In this document: positions 13,961 through 26,239 of the stretch, in pieces
Layout of the letters: each line of letters starts with the position of its first letter
Numbering within the stretch: position 1 is the first letter of the stretch
Assembly: GCA_965153355.1 (NCBI GenBank)
Contig: OZ231127.1
Coordinates: 53,816,001-53,880,000 of the forward strand
DNA length: 64,000 nucleotides
From: Flaccisagitta enflata
Lineage: Eukaryota; Chaetognatha; Sagittoidea; Aphragmophora
Direction: 5' to 3'
Position numbers and translations under genes: made by a program
The notes under the pieces: model-generated
What the model was told of the DNA's origin: nothing
Database searches by the model: none
Seen by the model: only the letters and a program-made list of their open reading frames with translations

Positions 13961-14017
13961 AATGTGACCTACCGACCTACCGACACGGCAAGTTTTAGAG
14001 TCGCTTGCACGCGACTT
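13961..14017 (-). mobile_element. F1 element, head fragment
   Basis: On the minus strand: AGTCGCGTGCAAGCGACT, then CTAAAACTTGCC, then a short GTCGGTAGGTCGGTAGGTCA tract. This is the F1 head hairpin, spacer box and microsatellite; the rest of the element is missing or unrecognisable. Confidence 0.7.
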
Positions 14018-14700
14018 AGAAGAGTGAGTCATCTTTTGAAAAAGAAAAACACAAAAACAAAATCTACTAAAAAAATTTACAACATAACTGTAATTTTGTC
14101 CCTGAAACGTTTGAACCGATCTTTTTGGAATAAAAAAAATGGCATGATTACCGCGGCATGAATATTACAATTATGATTAATTGAATTATACAGCGGCAAA
14201 GAGGGATATGAAGAAGGAACAAAGGAACAAAGGAAAATAAACTGCGACTGACGCACAGTCCATCAAATCCCACCCTGATGGGAAAAAAACACCTAACGCC
14301 ACGCAACCCACCTGCATGACGCAGTTCCATCCAGAACCGGGTTGTTCTATGAACAGAGGAAACCAAGGAAAATCATCTGAGCGGAGATTTATAACTTATC
14401 AGTTTAGTAGTGTAGTTCACGATATTACTATCGCTGTTGCATTAATTCTGCATCGCATCGCTACAGTGAGCAAGATAAGATAGTGGGTGTGCTTAAATAG
14501 ACACTTCTGTAGCCGTCATGGTTGAAGAGTTTTTCTGAGCTTAACTCTCTGGATCTCTTTTTCTCCGTTCAAACCCTCGCATCCCCGCTGTCAAAACAAA
14601 GAGAGCATCCAACGCATTCGTTGCATCTTAGAGACTTGAATGTTAATTATGAGTTGTTTTCTGTGCCAACGACGGAACTAAAAACCTTTACGAGATTCGT
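14018..14700. other. No gene recognised
   Basis: Unique, mixed-composition sequence without a convincing reading frame, RNA gene or mobile-element end. Confidence 0.6.
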
Positions 14701-14705
14701 CATCC

Positions 14706-14775
14706 GTGACGGAGGCCGGATGGAGGCCGCGTAGAGGCCGGATGGAGGCCGCGTAGAGGCCGGATGGAGGCCGCT
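14706..14775 (+). repeat. 22-bp GC-rich minisatellite, ~3 copies
   Basis: The unit AGGCCGGATGGAGGCCGCGT plus AG repeats three times in a row with almost no change, then ends in GGCCGCTTAGGCCG. It is much more GC-rich than its surroundings. Confidence 0.9.
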
Positions 14776-14858
14776 TAGGCCGTTCGAGGTTCGCGAAAGC
14801 GGCTCGTAGTGAAGTAAACGTATCTAGGAATTAGGAAAGCTGTGGTTCAGTAAAGAGC

Positions 14859-14891
14859 AGGGAGGGAGGGAGGGGGAATGGAGGGGAGGGG
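14859..14891 (+). repeat. G-tract cluster with G-quadruplex potential
   Basis: GGGAGGGAGGGAGGGGG satisfies the G3-N1-G3-N1-G3-N1-G3 pattern and is followed by GAGGGGAGGGG. A second poly-G run lies at about 15006-15028. Confidence 0.75.
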
Positions 14892-15194
14892 ATTTTGTCA
14901 AGGGTGACACATCAGCAAAGTTTACGGATAAAATGTGGAAACAATGTGTCTTTTGACAAGGGCAAAAGGGCCATGAACCTGGGGTACAACAAAGAGAGCT
15001 GACAAGGGGGGGGGGGGAGGTGGAGGGAAGAGAGAGTTTTGTCTAGAAGATGAGTCTGTATTTTTTGCCTTTGACTATGTATAAGTCTTTTTTCTGTCTT
15101 GCTGTCTATCTTTTTCTCGTTGTGTCGTTCTGATCTAGCTTCTCTATGTCGTTCTGTTTTTGCAACTGTCAGTAGTCAGTACCCATGTCTGTCG

Positions 15195-15197
<3 letters not shown>

Positions 15198-15225
<28 letters not shown>

Positions 15226-15227
15226 CT
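15198..15227 (+). repeat. (CT)n microsatellite
   Basis: Short CT run directly after GTCGGTCGGT. Confidence 0.9.
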
Positions 15228-15382
15228 CTCCAATTGCATTCGTATTGCGTTTATCACGTGACACCAGATTCCATTTCCCGATATTCTTCCCGCTTCGGCG
15301 TTTCTATGAATCATCATCGCAGTTGACGTTTTGGTTGTCGTTTCTGTATTTCACGGATTTTGCCTCAAGTCCCTCGCAGCTG

Positions 15383-15897
<515 letters not shown>

Positions 15898-16090
15898 GCA
15901 TTTCTCTCCGACACGATTACAACCCCGACAGTTTTATAAAAGAAAATGGCGCTAACATGTCGGTCGGTGCGTGTCGTTTTCCATCACCATTTGGCCCACA
16001 CGTAACTTTAGAATCTTATATTTTGAACGGCAATGGGCTATTTCTTCATTTCCCTCTTCTTTTTCTTTTTCTTTTTCGGTTTCTCCTTTT

Positions 16091-16188
16091 TGTTCTTCTT
16101 CTTCTTCTTCTTCTTCTTCTTCTTCTTCTTCTTCTTCTTCTTCTTCTTCTTCTTCTTCTTCTTCTTCTTCTTCTCCTTCTCCTTCTTC

Positions 16189-16220
<32 letters not shown>

Positions 16221-16236
16221 CTTCTTCTTCTTCTTC
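16091..16236 (+). repeat. Long (TTC)n repeat
   Basis: About 146 bp of nearly pure TTC (GAA on the other strand) with CTCCTTCTCC and CTACTT interruptions near 16173-16190. A homopurine/homopyrimidine mirror tract of this kind can form triplex DNA. Confidence 0.97.
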
Positions 16237-16550
16237 CACTTATGGCGATAGGCTTAAAAGGATTTTGCCCTCTCTCTACGACGCATAAGGGATAACCGCG
16301 CTTCCGTTTACTGCATTATGATTGGCTGTGAGAATCATAAGATGGCTTCATTTTTATTGGATCTGATTTGTCGATATTTATTGCGTTTCGAAAGTACCAC
16401 CTGATTGGCCACAAAAGATAGAAAGTTAGGAGGCTTTTTCTGTCTTTCTAAAAGACGAACGGTTCGTCTATCTGAGGCATAAACGTTCTCCCCTTAGCAC
16501 TTGTAGCTTTCTTTTCTCCCTTATGTCCTCTGTCTCTTTTTTTCCTTATG
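16237..16550. other. No gene recognised
   Basis: Unique sequence between two microsatellites. No supported feature. Confidence 0.6.
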
Positions 16551-16552
16551 TT

Positions 16553-16681
<129 letters not shown>

Positions 16682-16998
16682 TCTCCAAATTACGTTACTC
16701 GCCTACGCGTTAAATTGTGTTAGGGTTCCATTTCCTTTTTCCGCGGCTCTAAAAAATTGAATTACTTTTGTCCTCTTGATTGAAAGTGGCGTCCTCGCAG
16801 CTCCGAGTAAGATATTACGGTCCGAATTCCTGGTCTATTTGGTCGGTTTGCTTTGTATGAAGGGAACTCGTTGAGTGGATGGATACTGGGTAGTGGTTCC
16901 TTCACCATATCGCATGATTCAATGAGAGAACGGTATTATCCAAGAATCGTTGTCATGTTGTGCATGTGTCAATGATGTCAATGGCATTCCAAGTATTC

Positions 16999-17185
16999 AG
17001 TCGCATGCACGCGACTTAATAACCCGCTCTGACTGTCGGTTGGTTGGTCGGTCCATTGGATGGTCACACATTGTTTTTTCGGCGTTTACGGAAAGCTTTT
17101 GCTTTGTTGCGCCCGCCCAAATGCTTGGTTGGCCTATTATCACTACCCCTGCCCACTCGACGCACCCCTACCCGACTCTTGGACC
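16999..17185 (+). mobile_element. F1 element
   Basis: Head AGTCGCATGCACGCGACT, then AATAACCCGCTCTGACTGTC, then (GGTT/GGTC)n, then CACACATTG, then CGCCCAAATGCTTGG and CCCCTGCCCAC. The tail is decayed: CGACGCACCC replaces GCACGCGACT. A second GGTC/GGTT/GTCA-rich stretch follows at 17190-17295 and looks like remains of another copy's microsatellite. Confidence 0.8.
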
Positions 17186-17487
17186 CGCTATGTTGGTCGG
17201 TCGGTTGGGTGGTTGGTCAATGGTCAGTCAGTTTTTCAATCGATGGTCAGTCGTCAGTCCATTGGTTGGTTGATCAGTCAGTTGGTTTGTCACACTTTGC
17301 CTTTATGTAAAAAAAAACATCTTTTTGTAAAATGTTGAGAAGTGTTGATTGGTGTCTAAAGTGTGTTAAAAGGTGTTAAAAACTGCTTTTGTAATGTGAA
17401 AGAGTGTTGAAAGTGCTAAAAACCGTTGCTGAAGGTGCTTTAAAGTCTCGCACGAGATGAATAGGTGTGGTGTGTATTCTTTTGAAC

Positions 17488-17695
17488 AGAGCCAAATACA
17501 CGGCTACCCCAGTCGCGCGCGAGTGGGCAGGAGCTGTTTCTGAGGTCACTAGAGCATTTGGGCTGTTTCTGAGGTCACTAGAGCATTTGGGCAGTGAGGT
17601 CAAATACCGCAGGAAGTTCCTGCCAGGAACATAAAAAAGTAAGACATAATGGACCGACCAACCAACCGACCGACAGACAGACAGTCGCGTGGGAA
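17488..17695 (-). mobile_element. F1 element with internal 29-bp duplication
   Basis: Read on the minus strand it starts near 17695 with the head remnant (CGCGACT survives), runs through GTCTGTCTGTCGGTCGGTTG and ends in GGGGTAGCCGTGTATTTGGC at 17491. Inside, CTGTTTCTGAGGTCACTAGA plus GCATTTGGG occurs twice in exact tandem (about 17533-17591). Confidence 0.8.
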
Positions 17696-17699
17696 TCAT

Positions 17700-18410
17700 C
17701 ATTCACACTTTTCGAATTTGTCTCGAATTTTTTTAGGAATTGCTTGTTTTTTCTCGACGTCGAAGCTTTTTTATCGCTCTTGTTGAGCATTCGATACGTG
17801 CCATTTGCGCTCGTTCTAGGATTACCGCGACGTGCGTGCGGTGTCTCACGTTCCTTCGCCTTCGTCAGCTCGTTGAAGCATGACTCTCTATTTGAATATT
17901 GCGGGTGTGATTTTTCTGTCTTTCTTTTCTGGCTCGAGCCAAACGCAATTTGGAAACGTGCTCAAAGTTTCTGACTCCTCGCAGTCAATCATGTCTTTAT
18001 GAGGATAATGATAAAACATACAAATAGCCAAAAATCATTATTGTTGATATTTCATGGGAATCCTGCGACTCTCTTTTGAGAAGCTACAAATATCAGCCCT
18101 CTGATTTTTCCTCGCGAACCTCTAAATTAGGGTTTCTAAGCCTTGAAGCCCACATCTGCCCTCCAAACCCTTGGCTGGCCACGTAGAGATGTTATTCAAA
18201 TAAATTTTGTCGTCTCAAATACACTTTCAAGACTAATTCGTATCTCCTCAGACCTCAGCACAAACCTGGCCCTAGGACAGACGTGTGAATCATCGATCCT
18301 TTAAAGCTGCTGCCTTGCTCTCACTCCACTGTTTTGCCAAAGATATCGAGCAGGGCATCGGGTACCCCGGACCATTTGTAATCCTCAGATGACTGGTATG
18401 AGATCTTTGG
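17700..18410. other. No gene recognised
   Basis: Unique sequence. A 126-codon frame from 17594 runs through it but starts inside the F1 element and has no recognisable domain. The stretch near 18340-18375 (GCAGGGCATCGGGTACC) resembles an F4 tail. Confidence 0.5.
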
Positions 18411-18411
18411 G

Positions 18412-18878
18412 TTCATTTCATTTCATTTCATTTCATTTCATTTCATTTCATTTCATTTCATTTCATTTCATTTCATTTCATTTCATTTCATTTCATTTCA
18501 ATTCATTTCAATTCATTTCAGTTCCGTTCAATTCATTTCAATTTATTTCAATTTATTTCAATTCATTTCAATTCATTTCAATTCATTTCAATTCATTTCA
18601 ATTCATTTCATTTCATTTCATTTCATTTCATTTCATTTCATTTCATTTCATTTCATTTCATTTCATTTCATTTCATTTCATTTCATTTCATTTCATTCAT
18701 TTCATTCATTTCATTCATTTCATTCATTTCATTTATTTCATTTATTTCATTTATTTCATTTCATTCATTTCATTCATTTCATTCATTTCATTCTTTGTTT
18801 TCATTTATTCTGGGCTGCATTTTTCATTCATTTCATTCATTTCATTCATTTCATTCTTTCGTTCATTCTTATGATCGG
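18412..18878 (+). repeat. (TTTCA)n pentanucleotide repeat, ~465 bp
   Basis: Four successive patterns are visible: pure TTTCA; a TTTCAATTCA decamer block near 18496-18610; pure TTTCA again; then a TTCATTTCA nonamer block and TTTATTTCA variants near 18694-18790, with a final TTCATTTCA block after an interruption near 18792-18825. Frames across it give only FHSIF-type low-complexity peptides. Confidence 0.97.
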
Positions 18879-18988
18879 GATTTCAGTTTGAAAAATAAAA
18901 AGGCGTCATTTTACATCAGATGACGCTGATCTATCATTCTTTAAAAAAGATGATTGTTAGCGCCTCTAAAAATTCGCAAGTGCCTTTT

Positions 18989-19156
18989 TAGTCGCGCGCA
19001 CGATCCACCCATCCCGGTCGATCTGTCTGTGTCTGTCGGTCCGTCACACTTTTACTTTTTTTTAATCAATTTGATTTCCTTAGGTCATTTTAAGTCATTT
19101 TAGAGTATACTAAGTCATTCTAAGTCATTCTGTAAGTCTCGCACGCGACTTACAGG
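18989..19156 (+). mobile_element. F1 element, diverged
   Basis: TTTTTAGTCGCGCGCACGAT head, then GTCTGTGTCTGTCGGTCCGT, then CACACTTTTACTTTTTTT, and an end with TCGCACGCGACTTACAGG. The CGGC/CTTGTTT tail is gone. A TAAGTCATT word repeats about four times inside. Confidence 0.7.
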
Positions 19157-19409
19157 TGTTGGACTTGTTTTTCATACATCAAAGATCCCTCGAATCGTTG
19201 TTGACGAATGAAAACGTTTTCTCGTAGGTGGAAATTCCAACTCGGTTGAAAGATGATTCTGTTTCTTACGTATACTCAAAAATAAATAAAAGAAAGAGTG
19301 CGTATAATTCTTCATACGTCTTAACGAAATATTGTTTCTAGGATTCCATCTTTCAATCATTCTGTATCTTGGTCTGTCTGTATGTTAACGTGAGTTCGTG
19401 TGACGTAAA

Positions 19410-19720
<311 letters not shown>

Positions 19721-19862
19721 CATTCTCTACTCTCTCTCATTTCCCTTGTAACATTGCTTTCCGCTGCTTTTCCCTCGCGGTGCTTTCTGATGACAACTCA
19801 TTCCCAGATGAAACGCCGAACGAGTGAACGACAGACGAAACCAAAATGAAAGAGAGAAACAG

Positions 19863-19996
<134 letters not shown>

Positions 19997-19999
19997 GCG

Positions 20000-20449
20000 G
20001 ACAAGCGAACGGCTAGACAGTAACTGAGGCTGACAGACCAAAAAGCAAGTTGAATGTCACCAAATGGCAAATCATCTATCAGCAGAGCATCATGGTTATA
20101 CAATGAGTAGTAGAAGTGGGACGTTGCAGGACGACAATTGATTTACTTGATATACAAGCCTTTATTCATAGATTTGAGCGTGAAAAATTAACTGAGATCC
20201 AAGCCCTCCAGGATTTTTAAACCTAGTCCAGGCTTTAGATTCTGATCAGTTGCAGAATTGACTCGAAGATAGACAAAAAGGTGGGAAGCTGAAAATGTCC
20301 TCATATTTGTACGTGCTAACAAGGTCTTGGATCCCCTTGTTGTCCGCTGCTTATTTTGAGGCGGAGTTCCGGACTGCATGTTTGAATTACGAAGATGATG
20401 CATAAGGATGTTTATGAGGGTATATGCGTTTCTTTCTTCCTTTTTTTTT
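20000..20449. other. No gene recognised
   Basis: Unique sequence outside the visible inverted repeat. An 89-codon minus-strand frame (20188-20457) has no recognisable domain. Confidence 0.5.
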
Positions 20450-20575
20450 AGGTGCATTAAGCACCTCTATAACAGCTGTGTCATCAGTCAGTTAGTTGGT
20501 CAGTCTGTCTGTCTGTAACGCATTCGTTCGACGATCCACACGTCGCACCTTATTGGCCTACCTGGCCTTGTTTTA
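20448..20575 (+). mobile_element. F3 element
   Basis: TTTTTTTAGGTGC-ATTA-GCACCT head hairpin (six perfect pairs), then CTATAACAGC, then GTCAGTTAGTTGGTCAGTCT, ending TCGCACCTTATTGGCC, TACCTGGCCTTGTTTT. The tail GCACCT is the exact inverse complement of the head AGGTGC. The window ends at 64000 inside the matching right-arm copy. Confidence 0.85.
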
Positions 20576-20711
20576 CCGACGACGCTCCATGTTGCGCATA
20601 GGATTTCTGCAACGATGACACCAGGCTCTACTTTTGTAGATCAGGTCCGCTGTCACAACAGTTTTTTAAATTCATACCCGCGGGAAAAAGAATACTTCCT
20701 AATTGAGAGAC

Positions 20712-20780
20712 GCAGAGAAAACGTGGCCGGATACACGGCCACATCATGCATCAGTCGCGAGCAGGTAGGCAGGTGGGATG
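20712..20780 (-). mobile_element. F1 tail fragment
   Basis: Minus strand: CTGCTCGCGACTGATGCATG then GTGGCCGTGTATCCGGCCAC. The 3' hairpin GGCCGTGTATCCGGCC is enlarged to eight pairs here. Confidence 0.65.
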
Positions 20781-21188
20781 CGAAATATGCACGGTATCGA
20801 CAAAAATGATGCATTGAAAAGTGGTTTATAGAGACACGTAATACGCCACCAAAATTGCGCCTCATTTTCTGCGAGAATTAGTTTACCTCCCCTCCCTTCT
20901 ACTGCTCTACTTTGCTCCATGTTTTTACAAACGGCTCAGTCTATTTCCCATGTTTTGAATCCCTTGTTCTTTTGCTCTTTTTCTTCTGTCACATGGAATC
21001 ATTTCCAGCATTTGACGTGGCTCCCTCTTTCGTGACTTCGTCGCGTCTGGCCTCGTTTGTATGCATAAAGTGGCGCCGCAGAAAGACTCGGAGATTTCCA
21101 CAACGGCAAACAAAGAAGAGAGAATTACTTCCTGTTTCAGTGTCAATCTTTCGTATCAACGCGCACCAACTCTCTAGCTAAGTCTTTT

Positions 21189-21690
21189 TCAGATGCGTCC
21201 GTCAGAAACGTATCTTCATGAGAGGGTCTGTCCGTCGGTTCGTCGTTTGGTCCGTCCGTTGGTCCGCGTTAGTTGTTGTTGTCGGCGGAGTTTATCCAAG
21301 CGAGATGAGCATGAATGCAGCATCTGATTTCCAGGAGGTCAGGCGATCCACCACATTGAGCCATGCCACTGGATATCTTTGTATGAGACTCCTCGGTCAG
21401 TCTGTCGAACCGTCCGTCGCTGTCCATTACGCCTGTGCAAAAGCCGCGTTTCAGGGCTGTTTTGGGCCACGATGAGATCCAATGCTGAATCACACGGTCG
21501 AAAAACGTGTTTTGGTGCCTCCTTTGCTACTCTGTCGTTTCATCTGCCTGTTCGCCCATTTGTCTCTCCATATATGAGAGGTGGAACAATACCCATCACT
21601 ATGTAACATGTTAAGCGCCAAATTCAATTTACTCGCGGACACACGCCCGGACACATCATTGCCTGCCTGATAAGGCCTTTTCTTTTTACT
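21189..21690 (+). mobile_element. F2 element, long copy
   Basis: Head CAGATGCGTCCGTCAGAAAC then GTATCT; GTCTGTCCGTCGG microsatellite; then ~95 bp (21280-21375) absent from other F2 copies, a second GTCAGTCTGTCG tract, CCGCGTTTCAGGGCTGTTTT, and tail GGACACATCATTGCCTGCC ending in AAGGCCTTTTC. The extra block suggests a nested insertion or two fused copies. Confidence 0.75.
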
Positions 21691-21961
21691 GAAGATGCTA
21701 AGGCAGCTCCTTGGAGCCAAGCTTTTATCTTTGAATGCCATTTCTGCTGTCAATGGCCCATTCTTAAATACTGCATAACGATTGATTGGTTTGATTCTAT
21801 ACAGATCGTTTTTTTTTTTTCGCAGTGTTAATTAATGAGCCATTGACTACGTAGTGTGTTATGTGACTTAAGTTCGTCAGTTCGTCCTTCTGTTTGTCGA
21901 TCCGGCGTTGTTTTCTTTTTTTTTCTTTTTTTCTGTGCATCATTGTTTAAATCTCTGTCTC

Positions 21962-22246
<285 letters not shown>

Positions 22247-22495
22247 AATCAATTAAAGCTGCGTCTCATAATGTACTCTTTCCTTAGTTTACTCTGAGTG
22301 TTGGCCTCTTGTTAGCACATACACTAAAATCGAAAAGCAAATTGGTCACAGGTGTTTTTCAGCATCACAGCAGGACGCTAAAATCTGGGCCAAAAGAAAA
22401 TCGAACGGCGGCAAAAATGAAAATGGAACAGAAGCCCATGACCTATGCTTCCGCACAAAAAGGGAAATTTAACTTAAACTTGCGAGCGATTTTTG

Positions 22496-22556
22496 CATTA
22501 CTGCTCCTGCTAATCGTCCGCGACTGGAATGTCGTGTATCCGGCCTTGTGTTTCCT
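22496..22556 (+). mobile_element. F1 tail fragment
   Basis: ACTGCTCCTGCTAATCGTCC, GCGACTGGAATG, then TCGTGTATCCGGCCTTGTGT. It is fused to an F4-like GACCTATGCTTCCGCAC stretch just upstream (22439-22460). Confidence 0.65.
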
Positions 22557-22825
22557 TGTCAGATCGGCCTTCTCCTTTCACCTATCTTCAAAACACCTCT
22601 CTCGATAGATTAAAAATGTTTATTTTTACACTTTTTGCCACGGAAACAACTGTGAGTAAACCTCAAAACGGTTCGATAACTCATACGTTTCTTATGTTGT
22701 GAAAAGACGTTACCGTATTTTCTTTCTTGAACAGCTAATTCATTCCTGTCACAAACAAAAATGTTTGCATTAATCTTCCGTTACGTATGTTTTCACGCAT
22801 GTCAGTTCAAGGCGGCACCCACAGA

Positions 22826-22861
22826 GAAAGAGAGAGAGAGAGAGAGAGACACACACACACA
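22826..22861 (+). repeat. (GA)n(CA)n, short in this arm
   Basis: About 24 bp of GA plus a few CA. The right-arm partner (61800-61901) is ~100 bp of CT, one of the few repeats longer on the right. Confidence 0.9.
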
Positions 22862-22949
22862 AACAATTAGCCCTTATATACAAACAAAAATTTTGCTTTG
22901 CTCCCTTGGCCTCTTTTACTTTGTATCTTTATCTCGTTTTTTTTTCTCA

Positions 22950-23051
22950 TTTTAGGACCTCTATAACCGGTCATGTCTTTCGGATGGTCGGTCTGTCACG
23001 TAAACCTTTGACGTTCCACCCGGCGCACCTATTGGCCTACTTGGCCTTGTT
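22950..23051 (+). mobile_element. F3 element, short copy
   Basis: TTTTAGGACCTCTATAACCG, GTCTTTCGGATGGTCGG, GTAAACCTTTGACG, CGGCGCACCTATTGGCC and TACTTGGCCTTG. Half of the head hairpin is lost. Confidence 0.75.
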
Positions 23052-23255
23052 ATTCTTCTTCTTAAATTTTTCTTTATTTTTCTTGTTCTATTTCTAACGT
23101 CAGGAAAGAAAATCTCACTTCTCATTTTCCCACGAAAGGTTCTTTTTTGTCCCTTGTCCAGCAGTCCTTTCACCTGTCCGTCTTTCTCTCTGCCTCTGTA
23201 CGTCAATCTCTCTGTCTCTAAATATATATATGTCTCTCTTCTCTCTATATATATC

Positions 23256-23257
<2 letters not shown>

Positions 23258-23326
<69 letters not shown>

Positions 23327-23330
23327 ATCC
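23258..23330 (+). repeat. (CT)n microsatellite
   Basis: CT runs broken by two TCCTCT/TTCTCT points, just before an F1 head. Confidence 0.95.
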
Positions 23331-23335
23331 TCTTT

Positions 23336-23527
23336 TAGTCGCGTGCTACGCTCCTGCTTTGTCGGTCCGTCCGTCCGTCGGTCCGTCCGTCGATCCGTCA
23401 CACTTTACTTTTTCTGGGTTTTTGCGTTTTTTGGCCTCACTGCTCCTGCCCAAATGATGGAGTGACCTCAATTATGGCCCCTGCCCACCCGCACGCGACT
23501 GGGGTAGCCGTGTATCCGGCCTTGTTT
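23336..23527 (+). mobile_element. F1 element
   Basis: Head AGTCGCGTGCTACGC (its right half deleted compared with the right-arm copy), (GTCC/GTCG)n, CACACTTTACTTTTTCTGGG, CTGCTCCTGCCCAAATG, CCCCTGCCCACCCGCACGCG and GTAGCCGTGTATCCGGCCTT. Confidence 0.9.
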
Positions 23528-24115
23528 CATCCAAGAAGCTGCTCTGAGATCACGACTTTTCGTCCCATTTCCCATCAATGTCTTCAAACTCAAACAAAGT
23601 ATTTGAGAAGAAAAAAATCCTTTTAATATAGGTTTGTGATGTCGCACCTCGCTTTTGTTGTTCAGATTTGTCAACTTTGTATATAAAGGGCTTTCTTTAC
23701 TTCGCTTGTTCATCTTCTACTTTTCCTTCTTTGCTTAACAGGGAGTGCAGAAAAAATTGGACATAATGCTCGGTGAGAAGAGCATAACTGGCGCATTTCA
23801 GTTCACCTCAAAGTAGTATAGCAGAGTAAGGACATGCATTGCATTTTTATCCTTGCTTGGTCTAAAAAACTAGGTGCATGTACATGTAGGGGTGCTATCT
23901 CATTCTAAAAGTGAATAAATTGCATTTTCACTCGCCATCTTCTTGGTAGCCGTCCACGTGGACGGGTCATATTGAACTGATATCGCTAGTATATGAAAAT
24001 AACAATTGAAATCATATCAAATGAAAATATTTTTAGCCATTTTGATCACTCGTTTCGAAGTAGCGACTAATACAATTTTTTTTTCTCAAAAAGCACATGT
24101 AATCTCTCTCTCTCT

Positions 24116-24312
<197 letters not shown>

Positions 24313-24772
24313 GGTGACGTCAGTGGTGTGAAACTCGAATGTTTCGTTTGTTTTACGTTGAGCTTGGAGTGTCATGTCAACCCCTCCTTCGCGACTAACG
24401 GTGAGAAACGCCAGAAATTCTTTTTGAGACTAAAATTGATACAGTTGACAGTTATGGAAAGACAGTTATTGACTTTGGCGAGCTCGTCTCTTGACCTTTT
24501 GATCTCGCACAGATTATTACGCGAAACATTCGAGAGGGTCAAAGCTTACTTGCTTAAGATCTTCTTAAGATCTGTTTCCCTCATCGCATCCTACTTTATT
24601 CTAATACATTAAAAAGTTTGCACTAGTCATTTTGTAATATCTTTTAAACATCTTTTTGATATCTTTTTAGGATTTATTACTCGGCTAACAGAAAAATTAT
24701 CACACCAGATGACGAGACGCAATATGCTCAGATTTCCGGAGCAAGTCCTTTTTTTTTCCTTTTGCCAATTTT

Positions 24773-24976
24773 CAGTCGCGTCCACGCGACTCTACCGTAC
24801 AACCCGCTGTGTCCGTCTGTCGGTTGGTCGGTTGGTCGGTTGGTCGGTCACACTTTACTTTTTTTAGATTTCATTTCTTTGACCTCAATGCTCCTGCCCA
24901 AATGTTCTTGTGACCTCAAGTATGGCCCCTGCCCACCTGCACGCGACATCGGTAGCCGTGTATCCGGCCTTGTTTT
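24773..24976 (+). mobile_element. F1 element
   Basis: CAGTCGCGTCCACGCGACTC head, CTACCGTACAACCCGCTGTG, (GGTTGGTC)n, CACACTTTACTTTTTT, AATGCTCCTGCCCAAATG and GTAGCCGTGTATCCGGCCTT. Confidence 0.9.
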
Positions 24977-25228
24977 TTTCCACTCTCAAATTTTCTGCGC
25001 TTGCGACATTGTGCAATTGTATGAACAGAGGACCGATTGGACAGTGATAGACAGTGCACCAGTTCTCCGCCCCTTCCCCACTTGTTAATCTCCACTTGCC
25101 CCTTCCTTTTCTCACTGTCACAGTCTGCGAAGCGAGAATTATGATAAGTCGCTCGGTAAAACAAGAATTGCTACGTAGGACCGTCTGTCCCTCCATAATA
25201 TCTTTGAAATGCCGTTGTTTTCGCCTTT

Positions 25229-25520
25229 TTAGATGCCTCCGCCAGGAACGTATCTGTATAAGAAGGTCTGCCTGTCGGGACGTCGGTCTGTCCGTTACGC
25301 CTGTCCAAATACCGCATTTCTCGGCTGTGTTTGGTCACGGTGAGATCCTGCACAGAAATAAAAGATCGATAAACGTGTTTTGAGAGCCTCTTTCGCTACT
25401 CAGTCGTTTCATCTGTCTGTTCGTCCATTTTTCTATCCATATATGTCACATGTTCAGCGTCAAATTCAATACACGCAGAGACACAGCCCGGACGCAGCAT
25501 GGCCCGGTCGGGCTTGTTTA
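25229..25520 (+). mobile_element. F2 element
   Basis: TTTTTAGATGCCTCCGCCAG, GAACGTATCTGTATAAGAAG, GTCTGCCTGTCGGGACGTCG; middle with TGAGAGCCTCTTTCGCTACT and CGTTTCATCTGTCTGTTCG; tail AGCCCGGACGCAGCATGG, then hairpin GCCCGGTCGGGC followed by TTGTTTA. Confidence 0.88.
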
Positions 25521-25576
25521 TGGCCTCATGGCGATTAAAGCTGTAAAATCATTTTGATTGGTGTATGTGTGAGTGT

Positions 25577-25612
25577 GAGTACTGCCCCTGCCCCACCGTC
25601 CGCGACTGTTGC
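25577..25612 (+). mobile_element. F1 tail fragment
   Basis: GTACTGCCCCTGCCCCACCG then TCCGCGACTG. Nothing else of the element is recognisable. Confidence 0.5.
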
Positions 25613-25911
25613 TCTTTTTAGGGCATGATTTCCTATATTGGTTTCGTTGAATTTCCATCCAATGACACGTCCAACAAAAACTGATACATTCTTTTCAATT
25701 CGTTAGAGCCGGATTCAACAGTAGTTGATTGCTTCGTCGGAAAACAAGAAAGCGACAACCAGACTAAGTGACTTCGGTTCGCACGCTCATTTCTGAAAGC
25801 TCAATGGCCAGCACTGTAGTTTCTCATAAATATTGAGTATGATATAGCTGAGCAGATAGAAAAGCTGCATTCCGTGGTCCATTCAATTGCATTCAAATCT
25901 CTTATTAGATA

Positions 25912-26239
25912 ATGCTTTGGCAGTACCAATCCATCAATTTCGTTTTGAAAGGGTGGGTGGGGAAAGGGTGGGTGGGTGATTCATGCTTCATGTGCGTCTA
26001 TAACGGTGTGGTCGACAAATTATTTAGCGACATAAAAATATTGACAACGACGACGACGACGACGTTTGTAGAGATGATGGCTGTAGAAATTTGACGACGA
26101 CGATGACGATGTCGATGACTCGACTCGATGATGACAGTGACAACGATGACGACGACGATGACACCGAAGACGAGGAAGAAGATGATATCATAAACGACTG
26201 CGCCGGTGGAGATGCGACTGGAACGAAGACCCTCCAGTT
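25912..26239 (+). repeat. GAC/GAT-rich trinucleotide region with an open acidic frame
   Basis: From about 26043, ACG/GAC words dominate. One plus-strand frame reads LDDDSDNDDDDDDTEDEEED, continues DIINDCAGGDATG and stops at 26241. It could be an acidic C-terminal exon, but the upstream part is simple repeat and no start or splice site stands out. Confidence 0.45.
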
